From assembly GCF_002843235.3 (NCBI RefSeq), contig NZ_CP031123.2, positions 4,278,001 to 4,342,000 on the forward strand: a stretch of 64,000 bases of DNA, written 5' to 3'. Positions within the stretch are counted from its first letter, which is position 1; the number at the start of each line of letters is the position of its first letter. This DNA is from Providencia huaxiensis (GTDB lineage Bacteria > Pseudomonadota > Gammaproteobacteria > Enterobacterales > Enterobacteriaceae). This document shows, in pieces, positions 23,399-31,988 of the stretch. A program made the position numbers and the translations under genes. The notes under the pieces were generated by a model that was given only the letters and a program-made list of their open reading frames with translations, was not told where the DNA came from and made no database searches.

Positions 23399-23435
23399 CA
23401 GGCAGATTTCATTGCTTTATTTTGAGGTCTGCCTG
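23399..23435 (+). terminator. lexA terminator
   Basis: CAGGCAGA pairs with TCTGCCTG, followed by TTTTGTTT. It lies about 50 bp after the lexA stop. Confidence 0.88.
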
Positions 23436-23460
23436 TTTTGTTTCCTTCCTTATATTTTTT

Positions 23461-23488
23461 CTCTTCTCTCTTCTCTCTTCTCTCTTTT
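23461..23488. repeat. Short heptanucleotide CT-rich repeat
   Basis: Three perfect CTCTTCT units and one imperfect unit form a pyrimidine tract between convergent lexA and zur. It is not within a gene. Confidence 0.8.
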
Positions 23489-23520
23489 GTATTCATCAAA
23501 CTATTTAGCAATACAGTAAT

Positions 23521-24036
23521 TTATTTCTTTTTTGATGCTATAGGTTGTTCGTGGTTATGATGACAATGTTCATGATCTTGGCAGCTATTCACTTCGTCAC
23601 AACTTCTGCATAAGCCATGGTTTTCCACCACGGTATGTCTTAAGCGGAATTGGTGTTCGTCGGCTAAATTAATAATGGCAGCTTCTATTGTTGTACAGTC
23701 ACTTTCCGTTACGCTTCCGCAATGGTCGCAAATCAACATAACAGAGATATGGCTTGGGTTATCAAAATGATGGCAGACGACATAGCTGTTTGTTGATTCA
23801 ATTTTATGGATAAAACCTTGCTCCATTAAAAACTCAAGGCCACGATAAACCGTAGGGGGTTTAGCTTGAGGTTCAATTTCACGTAGTAAGTCGAGTAAAT
23901 CATAAGCGCTGATTGCACCATGTTGTTGTGCTATCAAGCGCAATACCGTTTCTCTTTGTGGTGTCAACCTGACGCCTCTTGACTGGCAAATATGTTCAGC
24001 CATCGCAAGAACTTTTTTTTCACTCATCTTTTCCAT
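23521..24036 (-). CDS. zur: Zinc uptake regulator Zur (Fur family)
   Basis: Zur represses zinc import genes when zinc is sufficient. The 171-residue protein has the Fur-type winged helix (LTPQRETVLRLI...KPPTVYRGLEFLMEQGF). It also has zinc-binding cysteines CDHCG and CRSCDEVNSC with a His-rich tail (HEHCHHNHEQ). The N-terminus and the AISAYDLLDLLREIEPQAKPPTVYR block match enteric Zur rather than Fur. The ATG at 24036 has a GGGTC-type site upstream. The dinF and yjbJ genes that separate lexA and zur in E. coli are missing. Confidence 0.93.
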   Translation of the reverse strand: MEKMSEKKVLAMAEHICQSRGVRLTPQRETVLRLIAQQHGAISAYDLLDLLREIEPQAKPPTVYRGLEFLMEQGFIHKIESTNSYVVCHHFDNPSHISVMLICDHCGSVTESDCTTIEAAIINLADEHQFRLRHTVVENHGLCRSCDEVNSCQDHEHCHHNHEQPIASKKK

Positions 24037-24988
24037 TTTACTGACCCACCCGTTGAAAAATGCAAATGTTTACTGTTCACAAGTTTATCACAGTTTCTTG
24101 AACTATAGAGAATCAAGAAATGAAAGCATTACCATCAAAAAATTTTAACCTTGCTAAGTATTTTTTTGATTAATAAAGAAAGTAAATGAGGGTAATAAAA
24201 AATATAAAAAATGATATTTAAAATTAAACAGGAAAAATAGAAACAAATATTAAACAAATGCATGATAAAAGCGCAACGCATTGCGAACAATTAATTGAAA
24301 TATTCCGTTTCAATTTGATGCAATTTCAATTAAGACTTATCTTAACCTCACTTTTCAATATTCTTTTTGTCGCTTCTTTTCTGTCTTGTTTGGATTTTAA
24401 TTGCGGTTTTTCTGTTATTGTTTGGTTTTAATATCTATCTTTGTCGATAAGTATAGATTTAAATTCCGATATAAATCTATCTGTAATTTGACATATTTTG
24501 AGATATTTGTAAGTGAAAAATGAGGGTTTTATATAAGTTTTTCTAAGTAATAAATTTGAAATGTATATTTTGATAGCGTTTTGATTTTATATTTTGTTGC
24601 TTTTGAATTTACTAGTTGTTTATTCTTTGTTAACTCTAATTATGTGTCTGTTTTGACAATAAATATCGGTTATGTAGAATTGACATCAGAAAGTATCGGA
24701 AGGCATGTGTAAAAAGTCATTTTCTATTTCTATGTCAATTTTAGCGAATTACCCCTCATGGGAATAATTAATATTGAATAGAAAATAAAGAATTAAAAAT
24801 TTAGGTATTTTAAAAATTATAGATGAAAGGGATCTTATTTATATATTCACCTCTAATCTGAATGAAATTAATGATGTTGGATGACTGAAGAATTTCACTG
24901 TTAAGTAATCAAAAAAATAAAACTGATTCCTTATCAATAAAAATCAGAAAAGAGGCAGCTACTTCCTACTCATTTAAAGGAAATGTTT
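24037..24988. other. Long AT-rich control region upstream of the fimbrial operon
   Basis: About 950 bp without a gene. It must contain the zur promoter at the left and the fimbrial promoter at the right. TTGACA-like elements occur near 24652 and 24681. A 9-bp inverted repeat AATTGACAT / ATGTCAATT lies at 24678-24686 and 24732-24740. No long inverted repeats like those of an invertible fimbrial switch are evident, and no recombinase gene is adjacent. Confidence 0.5.
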
Positions 24989-25582
24989 ATGAAACTGAAT
25001 AAATTAGCGTTAACTCTGGCTTTAGGTTTAGGTGTTGGAATTTCTGGTGTTGCAGTGGCTGAAGATCCAGTAACGCCACCAACAGTTGAAAGTTCACAAG
25101 GTGAAGTCCGCTTCACTGGTTTCATTAACGATGTTCCATGTTCAATTGATGCAAACAACTTAAAACAATTAGTTGAGTTTGGTGAAATTGCATTACATGA
25201 ACTGACATCTAACCAATATCGTTCAGATAACAGAGATTTCGATATCGTATTGAAAAACTGTTCAACAGAAACGTATAAAAACGCAAAAATCACCTTTACT
25301 GGCCAAACTATTAATGGTTTCCAAGGTTTTGCCGGTGACTTACTTGGCTTAGGTGGAAAAGTTAAAAATGCCGGTATTGTAATCACTAATGGTGCTGACA
25401 AAGTTGTTGAATTTGGTAAAGCATTCCCAGGTACAGGTGATGGATACGCATTAAATGCTGGTGATGGAAAACAAACTACACTGCACTTCTCTGCATACGT
25501 TAAAGGTAACGAAGCAGCGGATGCGAAAGCAACAACAGGTAGCTTTAACACTGTTGCTAACTTCAAAATTATTTACCAATAA
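24989..25582 (+). CDS. Major fimbrial subunit (type 1 / MR/P-like pilin)
   Basis: The 197-residue precursor has a classical signal peptide (MKLNKLALTLALGLGVGISGVAVA) and then a mature pilin. The pilin disulfide pair is visible in NDVPCSID and LKNCST. The C-terminal beta-strand ends NTVANFKIIYQ with the penultimate Tyr used in donor-strand recognition. An upstream ATG at 24983 is less likely because AAAGGAA is placed for 24989. It heads the operon, and a hairpin directly after it probably favours its expression over the usher. Homology to MrpA-type pilins is inferred from the operon's tip adhesin. Confidence 0.9.
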   Translation: MKLNKLALTLALGLGVGISGVAVAEDPVTPPTVESSQGEVRFTGFINDVPCSIDANNLKQLVEFGEIALHELTSNQYRSDNRDFDIVLKNCSTETYKNAKITFTGQTINGFQGFAGDLLGLGGKVKNAGIVITNGADKVVEFGKAFPGTGDGYALNAGDGKQTTLHFSAYVKGNEAADAKATTGSFNTVANFKIIYQ

Positions 25583-25604
25583 GTTCAAGCTTAGTTAAGT
25601 AAAA

Positions 25605-25633
25605 ACATGTGGCGTATTCATGACGCCATATGT
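25605..25633 (+). terminator. Hairpin between pilin and usher genes
   Basis: ACATGTGGCGT pairs with ACGCCATATGT (one G-T pair), followed by TTTCTACC. A leaky terminator or mRNA-processing stem here is a common way to make the major pilin in excess. Confidence 0.7.
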
Positions 25634-25678
25634 TTCTACCTTCTTTTTCATTTTTAGTCTGATAGGCGGCATAGTTGA

Positions 25679-28168
25679 ATGAAAAGCATGAAACTCAATT
25701 TAATTACAAAATTAATGCTTTTAATATTAACGCCGATGATTGCATTTTCTGAGGAGGCAGTTGATTTCAATACTGATTTTTTAGAGGCAGACAGCACTGA
25801 AAATGTCGATTTTAGTAAGTTTTCTCATGCTAATTATATTCCACCTGGAAATTACTCTTTAGCTATTGCTGTAAATAAAGTCAAAATTTCCATGGAGCAG
25901 TCCATTATATTCTTTACGCCTAATTATGATGAAAAAATATCATTAGCTTGCATTACACCTGAGTTATATGGGCAACTAGGATTAAAGCCAGAATGGAGTA
26001 ATAAAGTAACTTGGTTACTTGATGGAAAATGTTTAGATATTCGCTCTGTACCAGAAATGCGGACTCAAGGTGATCTTGCAAAAAATATTGTCGAAATCAG
26101 TATCCCACAAGCTTATATGGAATATGAAGACCCAAATTGGGATCCTCCGTCACGTTGGGATGATGGCATTCTAGGTGCATTTATCGACTATAATGCGACG
26201 GGTCGGGTTGTTAAAAAAGAAACGGGTGACAAAGGAACGGATTCAGGTATTACAGCGACAGGGACAATGGGGACAAATATTGGTGCTTGGCGTTTTAGAG
26301 GTGATTGGCAAACGCAAAAAGGCCAATTAAATAAAGGCGGCCAATCATGGTCATGGAATCAGTTATATGCGTATCGCGCCATACGTTCTTTAAATTCAAG
26401 GTTAACGTTTGGTGAACAATATCTGTCTTCAACGCTATTTGACAGTATTCGTTATATTGGTGCTAGTTTAGAAACCAATGAATCTATGTTACCACCGCGT
26501 TTACAAGGTTATGCACCTGAAATTGCGGGGGTTGCCAAAACCAATGCGACCGTCATTGTGAAGCAAGATGGCCGTATTATTTATCAAAAAGAAGTTAGTC
26601 CTGGGCCATTTCGTATTCAGGATGTGAACTCTTTTGGTGGCGGTACGTTAGATGTTTCTATTCAAGAACAAGATGGTAGTGTGACTAACTATAAAGTGGA
26701 AACATCTCGTTTAGGGACATTGACTCGACCGGGTCAGCTGATTTACCAGTTTGTCGTTGGTAAACCGACTAAAAATGAACATGATACTCAAGGTCCTGCA
26801 TTTAGTTTGGGCTCCTTATCATGGGGGGTAACTAATAATACAACCGTTTATGGTGGTATGCTTGGTTCATCAGAATATCAAAACATTGCGATTGGTTTAG
26901 GGCGTGATTTAGCACCATTTGGCGTATTGTCAGGGAACTTAAGTATCTCTCGTGCTGAAATGGGCAGAACCGAAAATAACCAAACTTTGACGGGTAATTC
27001 ATATAACGTCACTTATTCCAAACAATTTGATGATATTAACAGCCAAATTACATTCGCAGGCTATCGTTTTTCTGAAAAAAATTATATGAGCATGAGCCAA
27101 TTTATCGACCGTCGCTATAATGAAAGTACGGTTGATAGTGGTAAAGAGCTTTATACTATTATATTTGGTACTGCATTCCCTGAATATAATACTAATATGT
27201 ATTTAAATTACTCACATCAAACTTATTGGAATAGGTCATCATCGGATCAATATAATCTAACAGTTTCTAATTATTTTGATTTGGGGAAAATAAAAAATTT
27301 AAGTCTTAGCTTAACAGCTTACAAAACAAAATCAGACCAAAATGATGATGACGGAGTTTATCTAAATTTAAATGTACCATTGGATAATAACCAAGCAAGT
27401 ATTAGTTATTCAGGTTCTTATTCAGGAAATACGAACGGTCATAATGTTAACTATTATGACCGTATAAATGAACGTAGTACTTATTCTATTTCAGCGGGTA
27501 CATGGGATAAAGACAAGGTAACAACATCAGGTATGTATAACTATGATGGTGATACCGCACAACTTAATTTGAGTGGAACTTATATTCAAGATAATCAATC
27601 TACTCTTTCAATGCAGTTGAAAGGGGGACTGACCATGACCCAAGAAGGTGGTGCTTTACACCGTAATACCTCAATCAATGGTGGGTCAAGGATACTGTTA
27701 GATACGAGTGGTGTTGCTGATATTCCTGTGCAAACAGGGGTAACGCCGATACGCACGAATCGATATGGTAAAGCCGTTATTACCAGTGTTATGGATTATA
27801 ACCGCAATAATATTCGAATAGATTTAAATAGAGTGCCAGATAATGCGGAAGCAGTTCAATCGACACAGCATGCGACATTAACGGAAGGGGCTATTGGATA
27901 CCGGAAGTTTAATGTCATTCAAGGTGAAAAAATATTGGGAACAATTCATCTTGCAAATAATAGTTATCCACCATTTGGTGCATCCGTCAAAAATGAAAAT
28001 AATGTTGAAGTTGGCATCGTTTCAGATAACGGATTTATTTACTTAGCGGGTATTAACCCATCAGATGTTCTTGAAGTGACTTGGGGAAATAATTCATCTT
28101 GTCACATTCAATTACCTGAAAAAATAGAAAGTGGCATGGAACATACAATGTTATTACCATGCAAATAA
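25679..28168 (+). CDS. Fimbrial outer membrane usher
   Basis: A FimD/PapC-family usher of 829 residues. It is the outer membrane pore where chaperone-subunit complexes dock and polymerise. It has a signal peptide and an N-terminal domain beginning FNTDFLEADSTENVDFSKF, a typical usher opening. A long beta-barrel follows, interrupted by a plug. The C-terminal domains carry the cysteine pair in SSCHIQLP and LLPCK. ATG codons at 25679 and 25688 are both possible. It is downstream of the pilin and 33 bp before the chaperone gene. Confidence 0.95.
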   Translation: MKSMKLNLITKLMLLILTPMIAFSEEAVDFNTDFLEADSTENVDFSKFSHANYIPPGNYSLAIAVNKVKISMEQSIIFFTPNYDEKISLACITPELYGQLGLKPEWSNKVTWLLDGKCLDIRSVPEMRTQGDLAKNIVEISIPQAYMEYEDPNWDPPSRWDDGILGAFIDYNATGRVVKKETGDKGTDSGITATGTMGTNIGAWRFRGDWQTQKGQLNKGGQSWSWNQLYAYRAIRSLNSRLTFGEQYLSSTLFDSIRYIGASLETNESMLPPRLQGYAPEIAGVAKTNATVIVKQDGRIIYQKEVSPGPFRIQDVNSFGGGTLDVSIQEQDGSVTNYKVETSRLGTLTRPGQLIYQFVVGKPTKNEHDTQGPAFSLGSLSWGVTNNTTVYGGMLGSSEYQNIAIGLGRDLAPFGVLSGNLSISRAEMGRTENNQTLTGNSYNVTYSKQFDDINSQITFAGYRFSEKNYMSMSQFIDRRYNESTVDSGKELYTIIFGTAFPEYNTNMYLNYSHQTYWNRSSSDQYNLTVSNYFDLGKIKNLSLSLTAYKTKSDQNDDDGVYLNLNVPLDNNQASISYSGSYSGNTNGHNVNYYDRINERSTYSISAGTWDKDKVTTSGMYNYDGDTAQLNLSGTYIQDNQSTLSMQLKGGLTMTQEGGALHRNTSINGGSRILLDTSGVADIPVQTGVTPIRTNRYGKAVITSVMDYNRNNIRIDLNRVPDNAEAVQSTQHATLTEGAIGYRKFNVIQGEKILGTIHLANNSYPPFGASVKNENNVEVGIVSDNGFIYLAGINPSDVLEVTWGNNSSCHIQLPEKIESGMEHTMLLPCK

Positions 28169-28201
28169 TTATAAATATGTTTTAACGTCAACGGTGAAAA
28201 T

Positions 28202-28939
28202 ATGAAATTTATAAATAAAGTTCAAATTGTAACAGCGATAAGTCTTTCTTTATTAGCACAATCGGCTTATTCAGCGATTGCACTAGATAGAACTCGTATT
28301 ATTTATAATGAACAAGACAAAACAGTCGGTATGGGACTGACTAACGAACATTTAACTAGCCCGTATTTAGCTCAGGCATGGATAGAAAATGACAAAGATG
28401 AAAAAGTAAATTCACCTTTTATTGTGACTCCTCCGGTGCATCGTATTGAAGCTAATTCAAAAAGCCAAATTAAAATACAGACAATCCCTGCAGTAGCGCA
28501 GTTACCTAAAGATAGGGAAAGTGTTTACTACTTAAATGTGAGAGAGATTCCACCTCGTAGTGAGAAAGTGAATGTATTGCAAATTGCATTACAGACAAAA
28601 ATTAAGCTTTTTTACCGCCCAGCAGCAATTGTAATTAAAGATAGAATGGAAGTGATCCCTCAAGAAAATGATATGAAAATTCTTAAACAGGGGGCGAATT
28701 ATATTGTGAAAAACCCGTCACCTTACTTTTTATCCATTACAAAACTGAAAAAAGGCAATACTGAAGTTCAAAATTTTGAACCTGTAATGGTTGCTCCATT
28801 TAGTGAAGCGGGTTTAGGCAAAGTTACTGGAGATTTAGGTTCATCTCCAACTTTGGTTTATCTCAATGACTTCGGTGGAACTATGGATTTGAAATTTAGC
28901 TGTCAGTCAGCTGAATGCTCAGTGCTGCCAAGAAAATAA
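28202..28939 (+). CDS. Fimbrial periplasmic chaperone
   Basis: A 245-residue PapD-family chaperone that donates a beta-strand to folding pilins. The signal peptide ends near QSAYSA. The family signature is seen in YYLNVREIPPRSE and NVLQIALQTKIKLFYRP, with the conserved Arg of LDRTRIIYN at the subunit-anchoring site. The short F1-G1 loop suggests the FGS subfamily of rigid pili. It lies between the usher and the minor subunits. Confidence 0.94.
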   Translation: MKFINKVQIVTAISLSLLAQSAYSAIALDRTRIIYNEQDKTVGMGLTNEHLTSPYLAQAWIENDKDEKVNSPFIVTPPVHRIEANSKSQIKIQTIPAVAQLPKDRESVYYLNVREIPPRSEKVNVLQIALQTKIKLFYRPAAIVIKDRMEVIPQENDMKILKQGANYIVKNPSPYFLSITKLKKGNTEVQNFEPVMVAPFSEAGLGKVTGDLGSSPTLVYLNDFGGTMDLKFSCQSAECSVLPRK

Positions 28940-28950
28940 GGTTTGACGCC

Positions 28951-29442
28951 ATGATGTCTATTAAAACATTAACAAAGGTATTTGTGTTATTGCTCACTTT
29001 ACAGATATCGAGTGTATTTGGTTTTTCAGGATTCCTATACATTGATATTAAAGGAGAAGTACTATCAAAGCCTTGTTCAATTAATAATGGGCAAACAATA
29101 GAAATTGATTTTGGCGATGTATTAACAACACGTGTCCAAGATGAGGTTTATAAAGCACCCATTGACTACACGGTGACGTGTAAAGATGGCGTCCAACCTA
29201 AACTGAACATTTTTATTGAGGGAATATCGGCAAGTTTTGATCAGCGCCTATTAAAAACGGATATTGATAACCTTGCGGTGTTATTTAAAGCAGACACCAG
29301 CGATTTCCCGCTGAAAAAGAAACTTGCTTTTAACTTTGCAAATCCATTGAAATTGTATGCCGTATTAGTGAAAAAAAGCGGTACAGATTTACCCGCAAAA
29401 AGTTTTACGGCAAATGCAACGTTGAAAGTGGTGTATCAATAA
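28951..29442 (+). CDS. Minor fimbrial subunit 1
   Basis: A 163-residue pilin-like protein with an N-terminal signal segment and the pilin signature KPCSINNGQTIEIDFGDV. The second cysteine is in YTVTCKDG, and the C-terminus is ANATLKVVYQ. The start is one of two adjacent ATGs at 28951/28954 preceded by AAGG. It is probably a shaft-tip adaptor or initiator, like MrpE-G or PapE/F. The exact position in the fibre cannot be read from sequence. Confidence 0.88.
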   Translation: MMSIKTLTKVFVLLLTLQISSVFGFSGFLYIDIKGEVLSKPCSINNGQTIEIDFGDVLTTRVQDEVYKAPIDYTVTCKDGVQPKLNIFIEGISASFDQRLLKTDIDNLAVLFKADTSDFPLKKKLAFNFANPLKLYAVLVKKSGTDLPAKSFTANATLKVVYQ

Positions 29443-29453
29443 GGGGCTGAGAT

Positions 29454-29948
29454 GTGAAGACTGTTAATAACATAATCGGTTTGGTGTTCCTCAGTGCCAT
29501 TTTATCTTTTACATCAACCGCAAAAGACTATGAAACAGGGATTAATATTAAAGGTAATTTAATTACACCACCGCCTTGTCATATTGATGATGGTAAAGAT
29601 ATTGAAGTTGATTTTGGTAATGTATCAATAAAATCAATCCAAGGTAATGACCAAAAAAGGCAAGTTAATTACCAGATCCAATGTGGTGAAAATAAAAATA
29701 ACTGGTCTATGTATCTGATGTTAGATGGAATAAAAAGTGATTTTGATATAAATGGGTTAAATACTGGAGTTAATAATCTAGCAGTAAAATTTCAGCTTGC
29801 GGATACCGAATTGGAGCTAGGTAAGAAATACCTTATTAACCCTAGCTCTCCCGGTGTACTTTGGGCCGTATTAGTCAGGAATGGCGATAATGAACTAAAG
29901 ACGGGTGATTTTATTGCTAATGGCACCATGGTTGTGGAGTATCAATAA
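29454..29948 (+). CDS. Minor fimbrial subunit 2
   Basis: A 164-residue pilin-like protein starting at GTG (29454) after AAGGGG. The signature PPPCHIDDGKDIEVDFGNV, partner Cys in YQIQCGEN and C-terminus GTMVVEYQ match the adjacent minor subunit. The two probably arose by duplication. Its stop codon overlaps the start of the next gene, so translation is coupled. Confidence 0.88.
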   Translation: MKTVNNIIGLVFLSAILSFTSTAKDYETGINIKGNLITPPPCHIDDGKDIEVDFGNVSIKSIQGNDQKRQVNYQIQCGENKNNWSMYLMLDGIKSDFDINGLNTGVNNLAVKFQLADTELELGKKYLINPSSPGVLWAVLVRNGDNELKTGDFIANGTMVVEYQ

Positions 29949-30502
29949 TGAAAAATACGACCTCACTATTAATAGGGACACTGTTTACTTTGATAAGTAC
30001 GGCATTTTTAAGTAGCAATATTGTCTTTGCCGCTAAAAATAATGTCAAAGTGAAAGGGACACTGGTGAATTCACCTTGTGTTGTTCTGCCGGAAAATAAA
30101 ATGATGGAAGTAGATTTTGGCGATATTCGGTTATTAGATATTTACGACCCGACTTACGAGTTGCCTCGCAGAGAGTTAACGTTGGTATTATCTAATTGCG
30201 ACTTAACTATTGCGAAAAAAATGAAAGTGAAGTTTACCGGAGCTGAACATAGGCAAATGTCAGGATATTTGGCATTAACAGATACGGAACACAACCCTGG
30301 ATTAGGGATTGGCATTGAGCTAGCTAGCGGTGAAGAAATTAAAGTGAATAAGTTTTCTTCGCTAGTACCAATCATTCAAGCTGGGAAAAATGAACTTAAA
30401 TTTAATACTTTTCTCAAGGCAACCCCTGAAGCAATCAACAATAAACAAATTAAAACAGGGCAGATTGCTGCAATAGCCACTTTTTTATTTGAGTACGAGT
30501 AA
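29948..30502 (+). CDS. Minor fimbrial subunit 3
   Basis: A 184-residue pilin-like protein with signal peptide, signature NSPCVVLPENKMMEVDFGDIR, second Cys in LVLSNCDL and C-terminal AIATFLFEYE. It overlaps the preceding gene by one base (TAATG). It is the last subunit before the adhesin, the position held in the MR/P operon by mrpG, which adjoins the adhesin gene. Confidence 0.88.
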   Translation: MKNTTSLLIGTLFTLISTAFLSSNIVFAAKNNVKVKGTLVNSPCVVLPENKMMEVDFGDIRLLDIYDPTYELPRRELTLVLSNCDLTIAKKMKVKFTGAEHRQMSGYLALTDTEHNPGLGIGIELASGEEIKVNKFSSLVPIIQAGKNELKFNTFLKATPEAINNKQIKTGQIAAIATFLFEYE

Positions 30503-30568
30503 TTTCATTCTCAGAACCTTATCCGGTACTGATATCAAAACATTAAAATGAATATAAAGAGATATGAA

Positions 30569-31432
30569 ATGGGAAAACGAATTCAGCAATTATTATTAGC
30601 CATACCATTTTTGTTCTTTGGTTTGGGAAGTTATGGTTCAACCTATTTTTCGTATGTGGAAGAAGTTGAATCACTATCGAAGCATGAAAATATTTATCAT
30701 TTTGTTATCGAATATTGGAAAGAAAACTCTCCTTATGAAGGGAATCCATGTCAATCCGTACTTGGCAGTAAAGGGGCAAAACGGTGTTATTTTACGATTA
30801 ATCACCTACATTCAGGGAAAGAGACTGGGGGGATAGCTTCTCGTGCAGATTGGTCGTGTGATGTCAATTTTGCAACTTACACGACAATGGCCGCAATTAT
30901 CAGAGATGCCAATGCGATTTGTGGCCTTTCTTTTCCTCGAACAGGGAGTAGTCAACATAGTGGAGCAATCACAACGGATGAATGTGTAGGGATCTTTCTA
31001 GCTACATCAAAAGGAGCTCAAGGTAAAATGTTACCAGGCGGAATTTGCGGGATAGCGCCTCCTCCAGCAGGAAAATGTTACTTTACTTCTCCGACTGGTA
31101 ATGCGAATTCTCTCGAATTAGATCACGGTCCTTTAAATGCGGATGAGCTCAATGGCGATGTAGAGACGGGGTTATTTTATATTCAATGTAATAAAGATAT
31201 GAGTGTGAAGGTTTCTTCAAACTTGCAGCAAGATAATGTTTATCTGCGTCCGAATGGAGAATTGCAGTCCCATGTTACATTAAATAATCAGTCGGCAGCA
31301 AAAGGGGTGGTTCAGTCAGTAAGAGCAAATCAAGTATGGCCTGTGCAGGTGGCGTCAACCTTAAAAACTAATGGCGCTGTTGCACCGGGGAAATTTAGTG
31401 GTCGCATTACCCTCGTTTTAACTATTCCATGA
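30569..31432 (+). CDS. MrpH-like fimbrial tip adhesin
   Basis: A two-domain adhesin precursor of about 287 residues. The frame opens at 30548, but AAAGAGAT favours the ATG at 30569 (MGKRIQQLLL), which begins a good signal peptide. The N-terminal lectin-like part is Cys-rich and shows HLH in CYFTINHLHSG and a third histidine in SSQHSG. These correspond to the zinc-ligand histidines described for Proteus MrpH. The C-terminal part (from about CYFTSPTGNANSLELDHGPLN) is a pilin domain ending RITLVLTIP. It ends the operon; a terminator follows. Confidence 0.85.
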   Translation: MGKRIQQLLLAIPFLFFGLGSYGSTYFSYVEEVESLSKHENIYHFVIEYWKENSPYEGNPCQSVLGSKGAKRCYFTINHLHSGKETGGIASRADWSCDVNFATYTTMAAIIRDANAICGLSFPRTGSSQHSGAITTDECVGIFLATSKGAQGKMLPGGICGIAPPPAGKCYFTSPTGNANSLELDHGPLNADELNGDVETGLFYIQCNKDMSVKVSSNLQQDNVYLRPNGELQSHVTLNNQSAAKGVVQSVRANQVWPVQVASTLKTNGAVAPGKFSGRITLVLTIP

Positions 31433-31477
31433 TTTAAATAGATATTTGGATTCGTCATTTCCCATGTTGACGGTTTT

Positions 31478-31511
31478 GCCTACTTAAACGTAATTGTTGG
31501 TAGGCTTTTTT
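31478..31511 (+). terminator. Terminator of the fimbrial operon
   Basis: GCCTAC (31478) pairs with GTAGGC (31500), followed by at least eight T. It is placed directly after the adhesin gene. Confidence 0.85.
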
Positions 31512-31988
31512 TTATTGAACTTGACAAGTAAAAGCGGAATAGGATTCATCTTTGATAATATAAATATTGTCTTCCATTTTAGTAATGTTGACATAATATT
31601 TTATTTTATCTTCTTCTAATTGAATAAAGTTAGAAAATAATTTCTCTGGTATATTATCTGAATTGGTTACAGATGATGAAGTAAAGGTGACGGCATAGTT
31701 ACCTTTATGGTCAACATCTTGATAATCAAAGTAAAGAGCTCTATCTAGTCGGTAAATCTGACTATTATCTTTTAAGTAACCATACATATTCATTCGCCCT
31801 TGTTGGCCTGCAGAAAGTTGGACATTAACTTTTGATTTTAAACTCAGGCCATCTTGAGTATTATTATCTTTAATCCATAATATTTCGGAATGGCAAATTT
31901 GGACATCATGGCTACTTTTTTTGATCATCAGTGATGCAGTTGATGCAGTTGCAATTAAAAACAGTGAAGTTAAAATATATTTTTTCAT
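31512..31988 (-). CDS. FidL-like membrane-anchored protein
   Basis: A 158-residue protein with one N-terminal hydrophobic segment (YILTSLFLIATASTASLMI) and a periplasmic beta-rich remainder with two cysteines (VQICHSE, AFTCQVQ). Its size, layout and position directly after a CadC-like regulator fit the FidL-like family. Members of that family often accompany such regulators beside fimbrial genes. The function is not established. It starts one base after the regulator's stop, so the two are surely co-transcribed. Confidence 0.65.
   Translation of the reverse strand: MKKYILTSLFLIATASTASLMIKKSSHDVQICHSEILWIKDNNTQDGLSLKSKVNVQLSAGQQGRMNMYGYLKDNSQIYRLDRALYFDYQDVDHKGNYAVTFTSSSVTNSDNIPEKLFSNFIQLEEDKIKYYVNITKMEDNIYIIKDESYSAFTCQVQ

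Noticed and set aside
24678..24740. Inverted repeat AATTGACAT / ATGTCAATT as an invertible fimbrial switch
   Set aside because: Nine bases is too short for a site-specific inversion of the MR/P or fim type, and no recombinase gene is near. It may be a minor hairpin.
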